DNA of 57,884 nucleotides, taken from assembly GCA_902795065.1 (NCBI GenBank), contig CADBJR010000005.1, positions 1-57,884 of the forward strand. The letters are read 5' to 3'. The position numbers were made by a program, and so were the translations under genes. Each line of letters starts with the position of its first letter. The first letter of the stretch is position 1. The DNA comes from an uncultured Coriobacteriaceae bacterium (lineage in GTDB: Bacteria > Actinomycetota > Coriobacteriia > Coriobacteriales > Atopobiaceae). The notes under the pieces were generated by a model that saw only the letters and a program-made list of their open reading frames with translations, searched no databases and was not told where the DNA came from. Shown here in pieces: positions 24,260 through 32,188 of this stretch.

Positions 24260-25594
24260 CTAGAACCCAGGACCGCCGAATCCGCCTCCGGGACCGCCCA
24301 TGCCGCCACCGGGACCGCCCATGCCGCCACCGGGACCGCCCATCATCATCGACTCGGTGATCTCATAGACCTGCTCGCCGTTCACATACACGGTACCGCC
24401 GTTCAGCTCCGCGCCGTAATCGAAGTCGAAGGCGAACTGCGCGCTGATGTCGACCGTGCCGCCGTTGATGTAGAGATAGCCGTTGGAATCGAGCGCGTCA
24501 GTGTCACCCTGAGCCATGGAGATGGCGATGGTGCCGCCGTTGATCTCAATCACGGGCACGCCCAGGCTGTTGCTTTTATACGAGGCGTTGATGCCGTCAT
24601 CGGTGGCATAGATGTCGATGTCGCCGCCGTTGATCTGCACGATGGTGCCCTCGATGGCCTCCGCGGCGCTGATGTCGATCGTACCCCCATCGATCTGGAC
24701 GTAGGTGGTGGCGTGGATGGCGTCATCCCCCGCCTCGATGTCGAGCGAGCCGCCGCAGATGTAGACGTAGCCCACCGAGTCGTCCTCGTCATTCTCCGCG
24801 TGGATGCCGTCCTTGGGCGTGGTGATGGTGATGTCGCCGCCCGCAATGCGCACGGAGTCGTTTGCCTCCAAGCCGTCGGAAGCGCAGTCGATGACGATGG
24901 TGCCGCCCGTGATCTTGAGGTCGTCCTTGCAGCTCACGCCGTTGTCGGTGGAGCTGATGTTGAGCGTTCCCAGGCCGTTCAGCACGAGGTCGTCGCGCGA
25001 GAAGATCACGGCATCGGTGTTGGTGTCACCATCTGCCGAGAAGGTCCCGGTGACGGAGAGCGTGTTGGTGCTGCCCTCGGTCGTGGTGACGAAGACCTTG
25101 TCTGCGGACTTCACGTAGATGCAGGGGGAATCGTCGTTGGTGATGGTTGCACCGTCCAGCACGATCTGCACTTTGTCGGTGTCGGGAGCTTCGACGGTGA
25201 TGGTGACGTTGCTTGCGGTGCCCGAGATCACGTAGACGCCCTCGGACGTGATGGCGATGTCCTGTCCGTCCTCGAGCGTGTAGTAGACGGCGCTTGAGAG
25301 GTCGGCGTTCTGCGTGAGGTCGCGCTCGGTGAAGAGGTCGGCTGCCGAGAGGATGCCCCCGGTCGCACCGGCAAGCTCGGTCACCTGCGCGGTGTAGGTC
25401 GATGAGGCAGGCGTCACGACGACGGTTTCAGCTTCCTGGTCCTGCCCTGTAGCCTCATCTACAACCACGACCGCATTATCGGTCTTCACCGTTTCCGCAT
25501 CGGTCGTGCTTGTCTCTGCAGTCCCCGAGCATCCCGCAAGGGCAAGAGCGATCCCGAGGCCCGCGATGGTTGCTTTCAGCATGTTCTTGGTCAT
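24260..25594 (-). CDS. Carbohydrate-binding domain lipoprotein (DUF4353/Cthe_2159-like)
   Basis: A 444-residue lipoprotein. The start at 25594 is chosen because the ATG nine bases upstream abuts the AAAGGAG site. The signal peptide ends at LALAGC. After a Thr/Ala-rich linker, the body (about 95-400) is a parallel beta-helix of short repeats built on GGTI-I and DGI-A motifs (SDGLEANDSVRIAGGDITI, KDGIHAENDED). This is the Cthe_2159 type, a calcium-binding polygalacturonate-binding fold. The tail is a glycine repeat (GGPGGGM, three copies). It would be exposed on the cell surface and bind plant or host polysaccharide. It is divergent from the phosphopantetheinyl transferase gene. Confidence 0.82.
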   Translation of the reverse strand: MTKNMLKATIAGLGIALALAGCSGTAETSTTDAETVKTDNAVVVVDEATGQDQEAETVVVTPASSTYTAQVTELAGATGGILSAADLFTERDLTQNADLSSAVYYTLEDGQDIAITSEGVYVISGTASNVTITVEAPDTDKVQIVLDGATITNDDSPCIYVKSADKVFVTTTEGSTNTLSVTGTFSADGDTNTDAVIFSRDDLVLNGLGTLNISSTDNGVSCKDDLKITGGTIVIDCASDGLEANDSVRIAGGDITITTPKDGIHAENDEDDSVGYVYICGGSLDIEAGDDAIHATTYVQIDGGTIDISAAEAIEGTIVQINGGDIDIYATDDGINASYKSNSLGVPVIEINGGTIAISMAQGDTDALDSNGYLYINGGTVDISAQFAFDFDYGAELNGGTVYVNGEQVYEITESMMMGGPGGGMGGPGGGMGGPGGGFGGPGF

Positions 25595-25711
25595 GTCGTT
25601 CATCTCCTTTTCCCATGACGTTGATTGAGATGATGCAACATGAACCTAAAGCGAACCGAAAGCACCCGCGGACGCGATGCGTGGTATCGTCTTGAAGCGA
25701 GGAGGTCGCCC

Positions 25712-26338
25712 ATGTCCATAACGCCGCAGCAGTTGCTCGAGAGCGCGCTTACGCGCCATCGCGGCGTGCTGAGCTGCGACATCGTCTTTGGAGATGATGC
25801 AGGGGCGTCTGTCGGCCATGATGACCGCGAGGCCCCGTTCGTGCCCGACGATGGAGATGGCGAGGAGCCGGGTTTCCTGATCAGCATCACCGACGAGGAT
25901 CCCGAGCGCCTGTGCGCCGTCGTGCGCGTGGCGGAGGATTCGGATGTGCTGGGCGTCGGCATCGACCTTGCCTCGACCGAGGACTGGACCCAGGACGAGC
26001 GCGGGGAGCGCTTCGCGGAGCTGCTGTTCACGGAACACGAGAAGGCGCTCATCTCCGCTGCGGACGGATCGGTCCCCCTGCTGCGCGCGAAGGTCTTCTC
26101 CGCGAAGGAAGCCGCCTTCAAATCGACCGCCACGGTGCTCCGCCGCTGGTACGAGTCGCACGACGAGGAGCTCTACTTCGAGGCGCGCGACTTCGAGCTC
26201 GTCTCGTGGAGCGAGTCCCGTGGCGCAGGCCGCAGGGATCGCGCCGCCATCTCCTGCGCGAAGCTGGGCATCTCCCGCATCGAGATCTCGTTCACCGAGT
26301 ACGCGGACATGGCGTTCTGCGTGGCGATCGCCTGCTGA
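25712..26338 (+). CDS. 4'-phosphopantetheinyl transferase superfamily protein
   Basis: A 208-residue protein. The start at 25712 follows GAGGAGG by 8 bases; the frame upstream has no site. The superfamily motifs are GVGIDLASTEDW (Mg-binding Asp) and LLRAKVFSAKEAAFKS (the KEA..K block), with FTEHEKALI between them. Enzymes of this fold move phosphopantetheine from CoA to a Ser of acyl or peptidyl carrier proteins. No carrier protein gene is nearby, and AcpS for fatty acid synthesis is usually shorter (about 120 residues), so this is more likely the Sfp-like type or an AcpS variant. Confidence 0.75.
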   Translation: MSITPQQLLESALTRHRGVLSCDIVFGDDAGASVGHDDREAPFVPDDGDGEEPGFLISITDEDPERLCAVVRVAEDSDVLGVGIDLASTEDWTQDERGERFAELLFTEHEKALISAADGSVPLLRAKVFSAKEAAFKSTATVLRRWYESHDEELYFEARDFELVSWSESRGAGRRDRAAISCAKLGISRIEISFTEYADMAFCVAIAC

Positions 26339-26351
26339 CGTGCGCCCATCG

Positions 26352-26422
26352 GCCCGTCTCGGTATGCATGTTCGGACACGGATGCGCCCGTTATTGTCGC
26401 AAGATGCATACCGGAACCGGCC
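26352..26422. repeat. 71-bp palindromic intergenic repeat, copy A
   Basis: The unit begins GCCCGTCTCGGTATGCATG and ends GATGCATACCGGAACCGGCC, so its ends are inverted around CGGTATGCAT/ATGCATACCG. It lies between the convergent phosphopantetheinyl transferase and yhhN genes and may serve as terminator. A copy of the same length is at 55281-55351. Confidence 0.75.
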
Positions 26423-26433
26423 GGCATCACTCC

Positions 26434-27105
26434 CTACCCCAAGAACAGCGACTGCGCGATGAGGATCTGCCCGATGTAGTAGAGCGTGAGGTTGAGCATG
26501 CGGCGCTTGAACTGCGGGTTCCCGCCGAACGTGTTGAGGATGAGGACGATGTCGCTCACGAGGAAGAACGCCGTGCCCAGCAGGAACACGAGCGACTGCG
26601 CCCCGAGGTTGTTGAAGAGCGCCGAGAGGGCCAGGAAGTTCAGCACCACGACGATGCCCACGTAGAACACGCCGATCGCCTTGAGCGCGCCCGGCGCGTC
26701 GATCTTGGAGAAGATCCAGCGCATGATGAAGAACGTCGCGACCGCGCCGATGATCACGAAGAGCCACGGGATCGCGGCGCGCGGCCACACGGCGATCGAG
26801 TAGAGCACGTGCCCCACGAGGAAGACCAGGGTGCCTGCCGCGAAGATGAGCTTGTCCCACTTCTTGTAGACGTAGCGCAGGTTGAGCAGCACGTCCGCCA
26901 CGGCGCCCACCGCGAGGCCCGCGACCACGAATCCTGCGAAGCGGGTGTCCGCCGCGCCGCGGCTCCCGAGGATGCCCAGGATCACGAAACAGAGCGACGC
27001 CGCGCCCTTGAGGGCGACGCCGGCGACCCACTTCTCACGGTACTCGGCGATGATGAACGCAGCCATGAGGACGAGGCAGAGAACGGCAAGCCAGAGATGG
27101 GACAT
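26434..27105 (-). CDS. YhhN family membrane protein (lysoplasmalogenase-like)
   Basis: A 223-residue integral membrane protein. The start at 27105 follows AAGGGAG. About eight hydrophobic segments run throughout, with the family pattern KGAASLCFVILG, a GLAVGAVADVLLN block (the Asp is part of the conserved set) and FLVSDIVLILNTF. Mammalian relatives (TMEM86) hydrolyse lysoplasmalogen vinyl ethers; anaerobic actinobacteria can contain plasmalogens, which fits, but the bacterial substrate is not established. The gene is convergent with the phosphopantetheinyl transferase gene, separated by a 71-bp palindromic repeat. Confidence 0.82.
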   Translation of the reverse strand: MSHLWLAVLCLVLMAAFIIAEYREKWVAGVALKGAASLCFVILGILGSRGAADTRFAGFVVAGLAVGAVADVLLNLRYVYKKWDKLIFAAGTLVFLVGHVLYSIAVWPRAAIPWLFVIIGAVATFFIMRWIFSKIDAPGALKAIGVFYVGIVVVLNFLALSALFNNLGAQSLVFLLGTAFFLVSDIVLILNTFGGNPQFKRRMLNLTLYYIGQILIAQSLFLG

Positions 27106-27201
27106 CGTTTCACGCTCCCTTGCTGCAGGTTTCAAACCCTGCGTTCAGTGTAGCGTGTTAACGACCGGCGGAAAGTCCGTCTCGGCGAATGCACGCCCAC
27201 G

Positions 27202-27210
27202 TGCTACAAT
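27202..27210 (+). promoter_or_regulatory. Extended -10 of rnpB
   Basis: TGCTACAAT ends 6 bases before the predicted RNA start. It is an extended -10 (TGn TACAAT); no good -35 is visible at 17 bp. Confidence 0.5.
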
Positions 27211-27215
27211 CGTCT

Positions 27216-27572
27216 GCGCGAAGCGGGCCGGACGACCGCGGGTGCTTCGGCACATGAGGAAAGTCCGGGCTCCACAGGGCAGGAAGCTGGCTAACGACCA
27301 GGCGGGGCGACCCGACGGAAAGCGCCGCAGAAAAGAAGACTCCCGCTGCCCGCGCGAGCGGGTGAGAGAAAAGCTGAAACGGTGGTGTAAGAGACCACCA
27401 GCATCCTGGCGACAGGGTGGCTTGGCAAGCCCCTTCCGGAGCAAACGCAAATAGGAGCGCCATGGTGTGGCCCGCACTGCGCTCGGGTTGCGCGCTCGAG
27501 GCCTGCGGCAACGCAGGTCCTAGATAAATGGCCGTCCACGACAGAACCCGGCTTACAGGCCCGCTTCGCACC
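27216..27572 (+). ncRNA. rnpB: RNase P RNA, bacterial class A
   Basis: The catalytic RNA of RNase P, about 355 bases. Universal blocks are present: GAGGAAAGTCCGGGCTCC (27254-27271) near the 5' end with CACAGGGCAG after it, and AGAACCCGGCTTACAGGCCC near the 3' end. The 5' GCGAAGCGGGCC pairs with the 3' GGCCCGCTTCGC to form stem P1, and the stem is followed by CACC and T6, which ends transcription. It processes the 5' ends of tRNA precursors. The length fits a type A fold. Confidence 0.95.
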
Positions 27573-27673
27573 TTTTTTCATCGGGAAACGTTTCCATCCT
27601 GCATGCATCCCTAAAATCAAATTCGAAACATGGTATCTTTTCCGTATCGACCGCGCGGCCTCAGGGGGTGCAT

Positions 27674-28564
27674 ATGGCGTTCCTCGGCGTCGACATCGGA
27701 AGCTCCACCACCAGGGCGGCCCTCATCGACGAGGACTTCCATATGCTCGCGCTGGCCAACGGCCCCACCCACATCGATGACAACTTCCAGACCACGGTCG
27801 ACGACGTCTACGCTGCCTCGCGCAAGGCGCTCGACCAGGTCGGATTCCGCTTCGGGGCCATCGATGCCATCTGCATCAGCGTCTCGGGCGTGGCCGACGA
27901 CAAGACCGGCCGCGTCTTCTCCCCCGTCCTCCACTGGATCGACCCCATGCCCGTGCGCACCATCGTGCACAGGTACGTCTCGGTTCCCGTCTTCGTATCC
28001 AACGACGCGACGGCCGCGGCCATCGGCGAGGCCCATTACGGCTCGGGCATGTCCTACGGGCGCTTCGCGCTCCTCCGCATGGGCACGCTCATCGAAATCG
28101 CCATGGCCTCCGACGGCGCGCCGTTCGAGAGCGACCTCCTGCCCGCCCAGGTCGCGACCGAGGGCGAGTTCCTCCTCGAGGCGCACGAGCTGCGCGCGCA
28201 TGAGGAGGGCGAGGACGGCATCGACCTCTCGGGCATCGACCTCTCGGGCATCGGCCTGGGCATGATCCGCTCGTCGCAGGTCACCGAGGAGGCGCGCCGC
28301 GGGAACCCCATCGCCATCGCCGCCATGGACTGGCTCGCCGAGCGCATCACCGAGGGGCTCGTCGAGACGTGCTGCGACGCCTGCCCCGAGGCTGCGATCA
28401 TCTCCGGCGCCACCCAACGCGACCAGCTGAGCCTGGGCAAGCTCATCACGCGCAAGCTCGCCGAGACGCGCTCCGCCATCGCGGGCATCCCCATCGAGTG
28501 CTCCGTGCTGGGCAACGACGCCAAGGCGTTCGGCGCGGCGATCATCGCGCTGCAGCGCTCGTAG
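27674..28564 (+). CDS. ROK family protein (sugar kinase or regulator-like)
   Basis: A 296-residue protein; the start at 27674 follows an AGGGGGT site. The N-terminal phosphate-binding loop is FLGVDIGSSTTRAALID, then ISVSGVADDKTG and SNDATAAAIGEAHYG (the catalytic Asp lies in NDATAAA). These are ROK features. The usual cysteine zinc motif CxCGxxGCxE is not visible, so it is an atypical ROK protein; a short repeat (IDLSG twice) sits around residue 190. Sugar specificity and whether it phosphorylates at all are unknown. It is the last gene before the SOS-like promoter at 28597; no terminator is obvious between them. Confidence 0.72.
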   Translation: MAFLGVDIGSSTTRAALIDEDFHMLALANGPTHIDDNFQTTVDDVYAASRKALDQVGFRFGAIDAICISVSGVADDKTGRVFSPVLHWIDPMPVRTIVHRYVSVPVFVSNDATAAAIGEAHYGSGMSYGRFALLRMGTLIEIAMASDGAPFESDLLPAQVATEGEFLLEAHELRAHEEGEDGIDLSGIDLSGIGLGMIRSSQVTEEARRGNPIAIAAMDWLAERITEGLVETCCDACPEAAIISGATQRDQLSLGKLITRKLAETRSAIAGIPIECSVLGNDAKAFGAAIIALQRS

Positions 28565-28596
28565 GCGCAGCTTCCTCCGACCGATTCAGAAATATA

Positions 28597-28651
28597 GAAC
28601 ACTTGTTCTTGTCCACCGCTTGGCCTATAGTTGCAATCGAACACGTATTCG
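28597..28651 (+). promoter_or_regulatory. Promoter with two LexA-box-like palindromes
   Basis: GAACACTTGTTC (28597-28608) is a perfect GAAC-N4-GTTC palindrome, the core of the Gram-positive/actinobacterial SOS box. It overlaps a -35 TTGTTC (28603-28608), which lies 17 bp from a -10 TATAGT (28626-28631). A second box, CGAACACGTATTCG (28638-28651), matches the CGAAC-N4-GTTCG consensus with one mismatch and covers the start of transcription. The promoter leads into the gene at 28670. Confidence 0.65.
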
Positions 28652-28669
28652 GTTGCAGGGAGGCCGGCC

Positions 28670-29653
28670 ATGGACGGAGATGCCGTACTCGCCATTGCGG
28701 ACGAGCGAGATATCAGGGGCAGGATCTACATGCTGCGCGGACGGCAGGTCATGCTCGATTCCGATCTCGCGGAGATCTACGGCTACACCACAAAAGCCTT
28801 CAACCAGCAGGTCAGGCGCAACATCGAGAAGTTTCCCGACGACTTCATGTTCCAGCTGACGGAAGACGAGCTTTCAATCCTGTCTTCAAGGTCACAAATT
28901 GTGACCTTGAATTCCTCGGGAAATAAGCGGGGCGCGAACATCAAGTACCTCCCCCACGCATTCACCGAGCAGGGCGTCTACATGCTTATGACCGTGCTCA
29001 AAGGCGATCTGGCAACGCGTCAGAGCATGGCGCTCATACGCCTTTTCAAGAACATGAAGGACTGTTTGGCGGACAGCCAGGCTTTTCTCAGCTCGCAGGG
29101 CTATCAGACGATAGTCGAGAAGCTCGAACATCATGAGCAGGTACTCGACGAGCATGGGAAAAGGCTGCTGGAACTCGAGGGCACCTTCGACGGGACCGAG
29201 GCGCGTGGCGAGCTCCTTCTGCTTCGCAACGAGCGCTTCACGGCGGATCTGGCTTTCCAGAGGATCTATGGACAGGCGCGCTCGAGCATCATCCTCATCG
29301 ATGACTACATCTCATCGAAAACGCTCCAGCATCTGGCTCATGCCACGGCAGGAATACCCGTGAGCATCATCAGCGACAACAGGGGTGCCGATAAACTGCG
29401 TCTCCTCGAGTTCCAAGACTTCTCGGCAGAGTATCCGGGACGAAGGGTCTCCTTTGCAAAATCATGCGGCATGGTGCATGACCGCTACATCGTCCTCGAT
29501 TTCGGCACCGATGCGATGCGCGTGTTCCATTGCGGAACCAGCAGCAAGGATGCTGGAAGCCGCATGACGAGCATAACCGAGCTTCGCGACACCGCAATCT
29601 ATGCGGAGGCCGTTTCCAACCTGCTCGCCAATCCCCCGCTTACCTTGAGATGA
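28670..29653 (+). CDS. ORF6N domain protein with C-terminal PLD-like segment
   Basis: A 327-residue protein; the start at 28670 follows GGGAGG. Residues about 10-110 form an ORF6N domain (RGRQVMLDSDLAEIYGYTTKAFNQQVRRN, then FPDDFMFQLT), a DNA-binding module common in phage and mobile loci. A coiled-coil-like helix follows (about 150-185). The C-terminal part has ILIDDYISSKTL and VHDRYIVLD with the H270-x-R-x4-D277 pattern of phospholipase D-like proteins (Lys changed to Arg), then FHCGTSSKDAG. It may be a DNA-damage-induced nuclease or regulator; catalysis is uncertain because of the Arg. It is the first gene of a unit with the two DNA-metabolism genes downstream; the gap to the next start is 8 bases. 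Confidence 0.75.
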   Translation: MDGDAVLAIADERDIRGRIYMLRGRQVMLDSDLAEIYGYTTKAFNQQVRRNIEKFPDDFMFQLTEDELSILSSRSQIVTLNSSGNKRGANIKYLPHAFTEQGVYMLMTVLKGDLATRQSMALIRLFKNMKDCLADSQAFLSSQGYQTIVEKLEHHEQVLDEHGKRLLELEGTFDGTEARGELLLLRNERFTADLAFQRIYGQARSSIILIDDYISSKTLQHLAHATAGIPVSIISDNRGADKLRLLEFQDFSAEYPGRRVSFAKSCGMVHDRYIVLDFGTDAMRVFHCGTSSKDAGSRMTSITELRDTAIYAEAVSNLLANPPLTLR

Positions 29654-29661
29654 GGCCGGCC

Positions 29662-31047
29662 ATGGACACCTACACCAAGCTGGGCATCCTCGCCGATGCC
29701 GCCAAGTACGACGTGGCGTGCACGTCCTCGGGCGTCGAGCGCGGACCGCAGGCGGGCAAGCTCGGGGTCGCCTCGGCGGCCGGCTGCTGCCACGCCTTCA
29801 CCGCCGACGGCCGCTGCATCACGCTGCTCAAGGTGCTCCTCTCCAACGCCTGCAGCTACGATTGCGCCTACTGCGTCAACCGCCGCTCGGCCTCCGTGCA
29901 GCGCGCCACCTTCGAGCCGCGCGAGCTCGCCGAGCTCACGGTCGGCTTCTACAAGCGCAACCTCATCGAGGGGCTGTTCCTCTCCTCGGGCGTCCTCGGC
30001 ACGCCCGACGCCACCTGCGAGCGCATGGCCGAATGCCTGCGGATCCTGCGGCAGGAGCTGCGCTTCAACGGCTATGTCCACGCCAAGGTCATCCCCGGCG
30101 CCTCCCCCGAGCTCATCGATACGCTGGGCCGTCTCGCCGACCGCCTCTCCGTCAACCTCGAGCTCCCCAGCCGGGGCTCGCTCGCCCTCCTCTGCCCCGA
30201 CAAGGACCCCGCGCAGATCGCCCGTCCCATGGCGCAGATACGCGCGGTGCGCGACGAGGAGGCCGCCCGGCTGCTCCCCGCGGGAACGGAGGCCGCCCGA
30301 AAGGCGTTGGAACGCCCCCAGAGGGCCTACGACGGCTCCGCTCCCCTGTCGCCCGGCATGCGCGGCCAGACGCTCACCCTGCGCCCGCGCGCGGCTGTGA
30401 GGGCTTCCAAGCGCGCCTTCGCCCCCGCGGGCCAATCCACACAGCTCATCATCGGCGCCACGCCCGAGGACGATAACCACATCCTCCAGCTCTCGCGCGC
30501 CCTCTACGAGCGCTACGACCTCAAGCGCGTGTTCTTCTCGGCCTACATCCCGATGATGGATGACCCGAATCTGCCCGATAGCGTCACGCCCGTGCCCCTG
30601 CGGCGCGAGCACCGCCTCTACCAGGCCGATTGGCTCATGCGCTACTACGCCTTCTCGCCCGACGAGCTCGCAACGCCCGAAGCGCCCTGGCTCGACCTCG
30701 AGGTCGATCCCAAGCTGGCATGGGCGCTCGCCCATATCGACCGCTTCCCCGTGGAGGTGATGGACGCTCCGCTCGAGCTGCTGCTGCGCGTGCCCGGCAT
30801 CGGGCCCGTGGGGGCTCGGCGCATCATACGTGCGCGCCGGGCGGGGCGCATCACGTTCGACGACCTCAAGGCGCTCAACATCACGCTCAAGCGCGCGCGG
30901 CACTTCCTCACGTGCGCCGGGAAGCGCGACCCCGCAAGCCCGCTCGACCCCGAGCTCATCAGGCGGAAGGTGGTGGAGGATGCCCAGGCCAGCGCCTACA
31001 ACAGCGCGCGAAGGCGCATCGAGGCGGCACAGCCCCGCCTCTTCTGA
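29662..31047 (+). CDS. Radical SAM DNA modification/repair protein (TIGR03916-like)
   Basis: A 461-residue protein; the start at 29662 follows a weak GATGAGG site 8 bases past the previous stop. The radical SAM cluster is CSYDCAYC with Cys64, Cys68 and Cys71, in the CxxxCxxC form. Other blocks are GLFLSSGVLGTPDATCERM and GYVHAKVIPGASPELI. The C-terminus has a helix-hairpin-helix (LLLRVPGIGPVGARRII), a DNA-binding element. This arrangement matches the family described as putative DNA modification/repair radical SAM protein, normally found beside a TIGR03915 DNA-metabolism protein, as here. Substrate lesion and chemistry are not known for the family. Confidence 0.83.
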   Translation: MDTYTKLGILADAAKYDVACTSSGVERGPQAGKLGVASAAGCCHAFTADGRCITLLKVLLSNACSYDCAYCVNRRSASVQRATFEPRELAELTVGFYKRNLIEGLFLSSGVLGTPDATCERMAECLRILRQELRFNGYVHAKVIPGASPELIDTLGRLADRLSVNLELPSRGSLALLCPDKDPAQIARPMAQIRAVRDEEAARLLPAGTEAARKALERPQRAYDGSAPLSPGMRGQTLTLRPRAAVRASKRAFAPAGQSTQLIIGATPEDDNHILQLSRALYERYDLKRVFFSAYIPMMDDPNLPDSVTPVPLRREHRLYQADWLMRYYAFSPDELATPEAPWLDLEVDPKLAWALAHIDRFPVEVMDAPLELLLRVPGIGPVGARRIIRARRAGRITFDDLKALNITLKRARHFLTCAGKRDPASPLDPELIRRKVVEDAQASAYNSARRRIEAAQPRLF

Positions 31048-31126
31048 CGCCGCGCTCGCGGCCGCCATCCTCCCCGACGGCCCCGACACGGTCGACGCCG
31101 CCGTCGCCTCCCTGCGCCGCGCATGC

Positions 31127-32056
31127 ATGAACGGCCGCAGCGCCCTGCTCGCCTGCACCTCCACGCTCGAGGGGGTGCTCGCCGCCATTGGCATCGCCTA
31201 CCTCGCCCATGTGGACGAGGAGCACGTGCGGCTCGTGGACGCCGCCTGCGCGCAGCCGCGCCTCGACGAGAACGTCGTGGGTCCCTTCCCCCTCGACGAC
31301 CGCACGCTTGCGCTCGCGGGGCGCGTATGGCGCGGCCTCAGCCTCCATGTCGCGACGGGCTGCCCCCGCTCGCGGGAGAACCGCTGCCCCGGCACCTGCG
31401 CCGGCTCGTGCGTCTCCAAGGTCGCCTACGCCTGCGCGGCCGACGACCCGTCGGTACCCGAGGCGGTGCACCGCTACGTGCGGCTCGCATTCAAGGAGGG
31501 GCCCGCGATCGCCAACATGATGTCCAACCCGGCGGTCGTGAGGCTCGACAGCCTCGCGCGCCTCGTGCTCAACGAATGCGAGCGCACACGGCAGTTCGCG
31601 CGTTTCTCTCACCTGGCCGACGGATCGTACCTCGCGTCGTTCCGACCCGCGGCGGACACCGTGCCGTTCGTGGCGGGCCATTTCGCTCAGCGCATGGGCC
31701 CCGAGCGCTTCTGCCTCGTCGACCCGGTGCACTGCGTCGCGGCCGTCCACGAGGCCGGGCAGAAGCGTTGCAGGATCATCCGCCTCGACCAGACCCTCGC
31801 CGACGAGCTCGCCGCACGCGACGACTTCGCCGCCGACGAGCAGTACGTGCGGGCCATGTGGAAGCGCCTCTACGACGGGCTCGCGCTCGACGGGCGCGGC
31901 AAGGAGGAGCGGGGCTACGACCTGCGCGCCAGCTGGATGCCCAAGCGCTTCTGGGGCGACCTGCCCGAGCTCGACCCGCGCAACGGCAATCCAGGCGCCC
32001 ATGTGCCGAAACGGTATCAGGGCGCCCGCAAGGACGCCCTGAAGGATGGGTCCTGA
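31127..32056 (+). CDS. TIGR03915-family probable DNA metabolism protein
   Basis: A 309-residue protein from the ATG at 31127. The family usually starts with a short strand like the SALLACTSTLEGVLAAIGIAYL seen here. An ATG at 30980 in the same frame abuts GTGGAGG but lies in shadow sequence within the previous gene, so the start is uncertain. The body carries VPFVAGHFAQRMGPERFCLVDPVH and YVRAMWKRLYDGLALDGRGKEERGYDLRASWMPKRFW, the conserved blocks of the DUF4130 region. Partners of TIGR03916 radical SAM proteins in many bacteria are this family, sometimes fused to uracil-DNA glycosylase, supporting a DNA-repair role. It ends in front of the palindrome cluster at 32093-32158. Confidence 0.75.
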   Translation: MNGRSALLACTSTLEGVLAAIGIAYLAHVDEEHVRLVDAACAQPRLDENVVGPFPLDDRTLALAGRVWRGLSLHVATGCPRSRENRCPGTCAGSCVSKVAYACAADDPSVPEAVHRYVRLAFKEGPAIANMMSNPAVVRLDSLARLVLNECERTRQFARFSHLADGSYLASFRPAADTVPFVAGHFAQRMGPERFCLVDPVHCVAAVHEAGQKRCRIIRLDQTLADELAARDDFAADEQYVRAMWKRLYDGLALDGRGKEERGYDLRASWMPKRFWGDLPELDPRNGNPGAHVPKRYQGARKDALKDGS

Positions 32057-32092
32057 TGGTGCCCGGGAAACGAAACGTGCGGTTTCAGCGGT

Positions 32093-32108
32093 ACGTTTCG
32101 CGAAACGT
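32093..32108. repeat. 16-bp perfect palindrome
   Basis: ACGTTTCGCGAAACGT, in the gap between two convergent genes. It shares the GAAACGTGCG motif with the larger palindrome at 32125. Confidence 0.75.
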
Positions 32109-32124
32109 GCGGGAGAAAGGAACA

Positions 32125-32158
32125 CGCTTCGTGAAACGTGCGCACGTTTCACGAAGCG
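32125..32158. repeat. 34-bp perfect palindrome
   Basis: CGCTTCGTGAAACGTGC is followed directly by its complete reverse complement, without a spacer. Could form a cruciform or a strong hairpin, between the convergent DNA-metabolism and DHHW genes. The AAACGTGCG motif recurs four times in 100 bp on the plus strand or its complement. Confidence 0.75.
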
Positions 32159-32188
32159 CGCTGATGGAGATGCAAACCTGCGACGACG

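Noticed and set aside
30980-31126. Upstream ATG for the TIGR03915 protein
   Set aside because: It abuts a GGAGG without spacing and would add about 49 residues of shadow-like sequence from within the previous gene; kept only as an alternative start.
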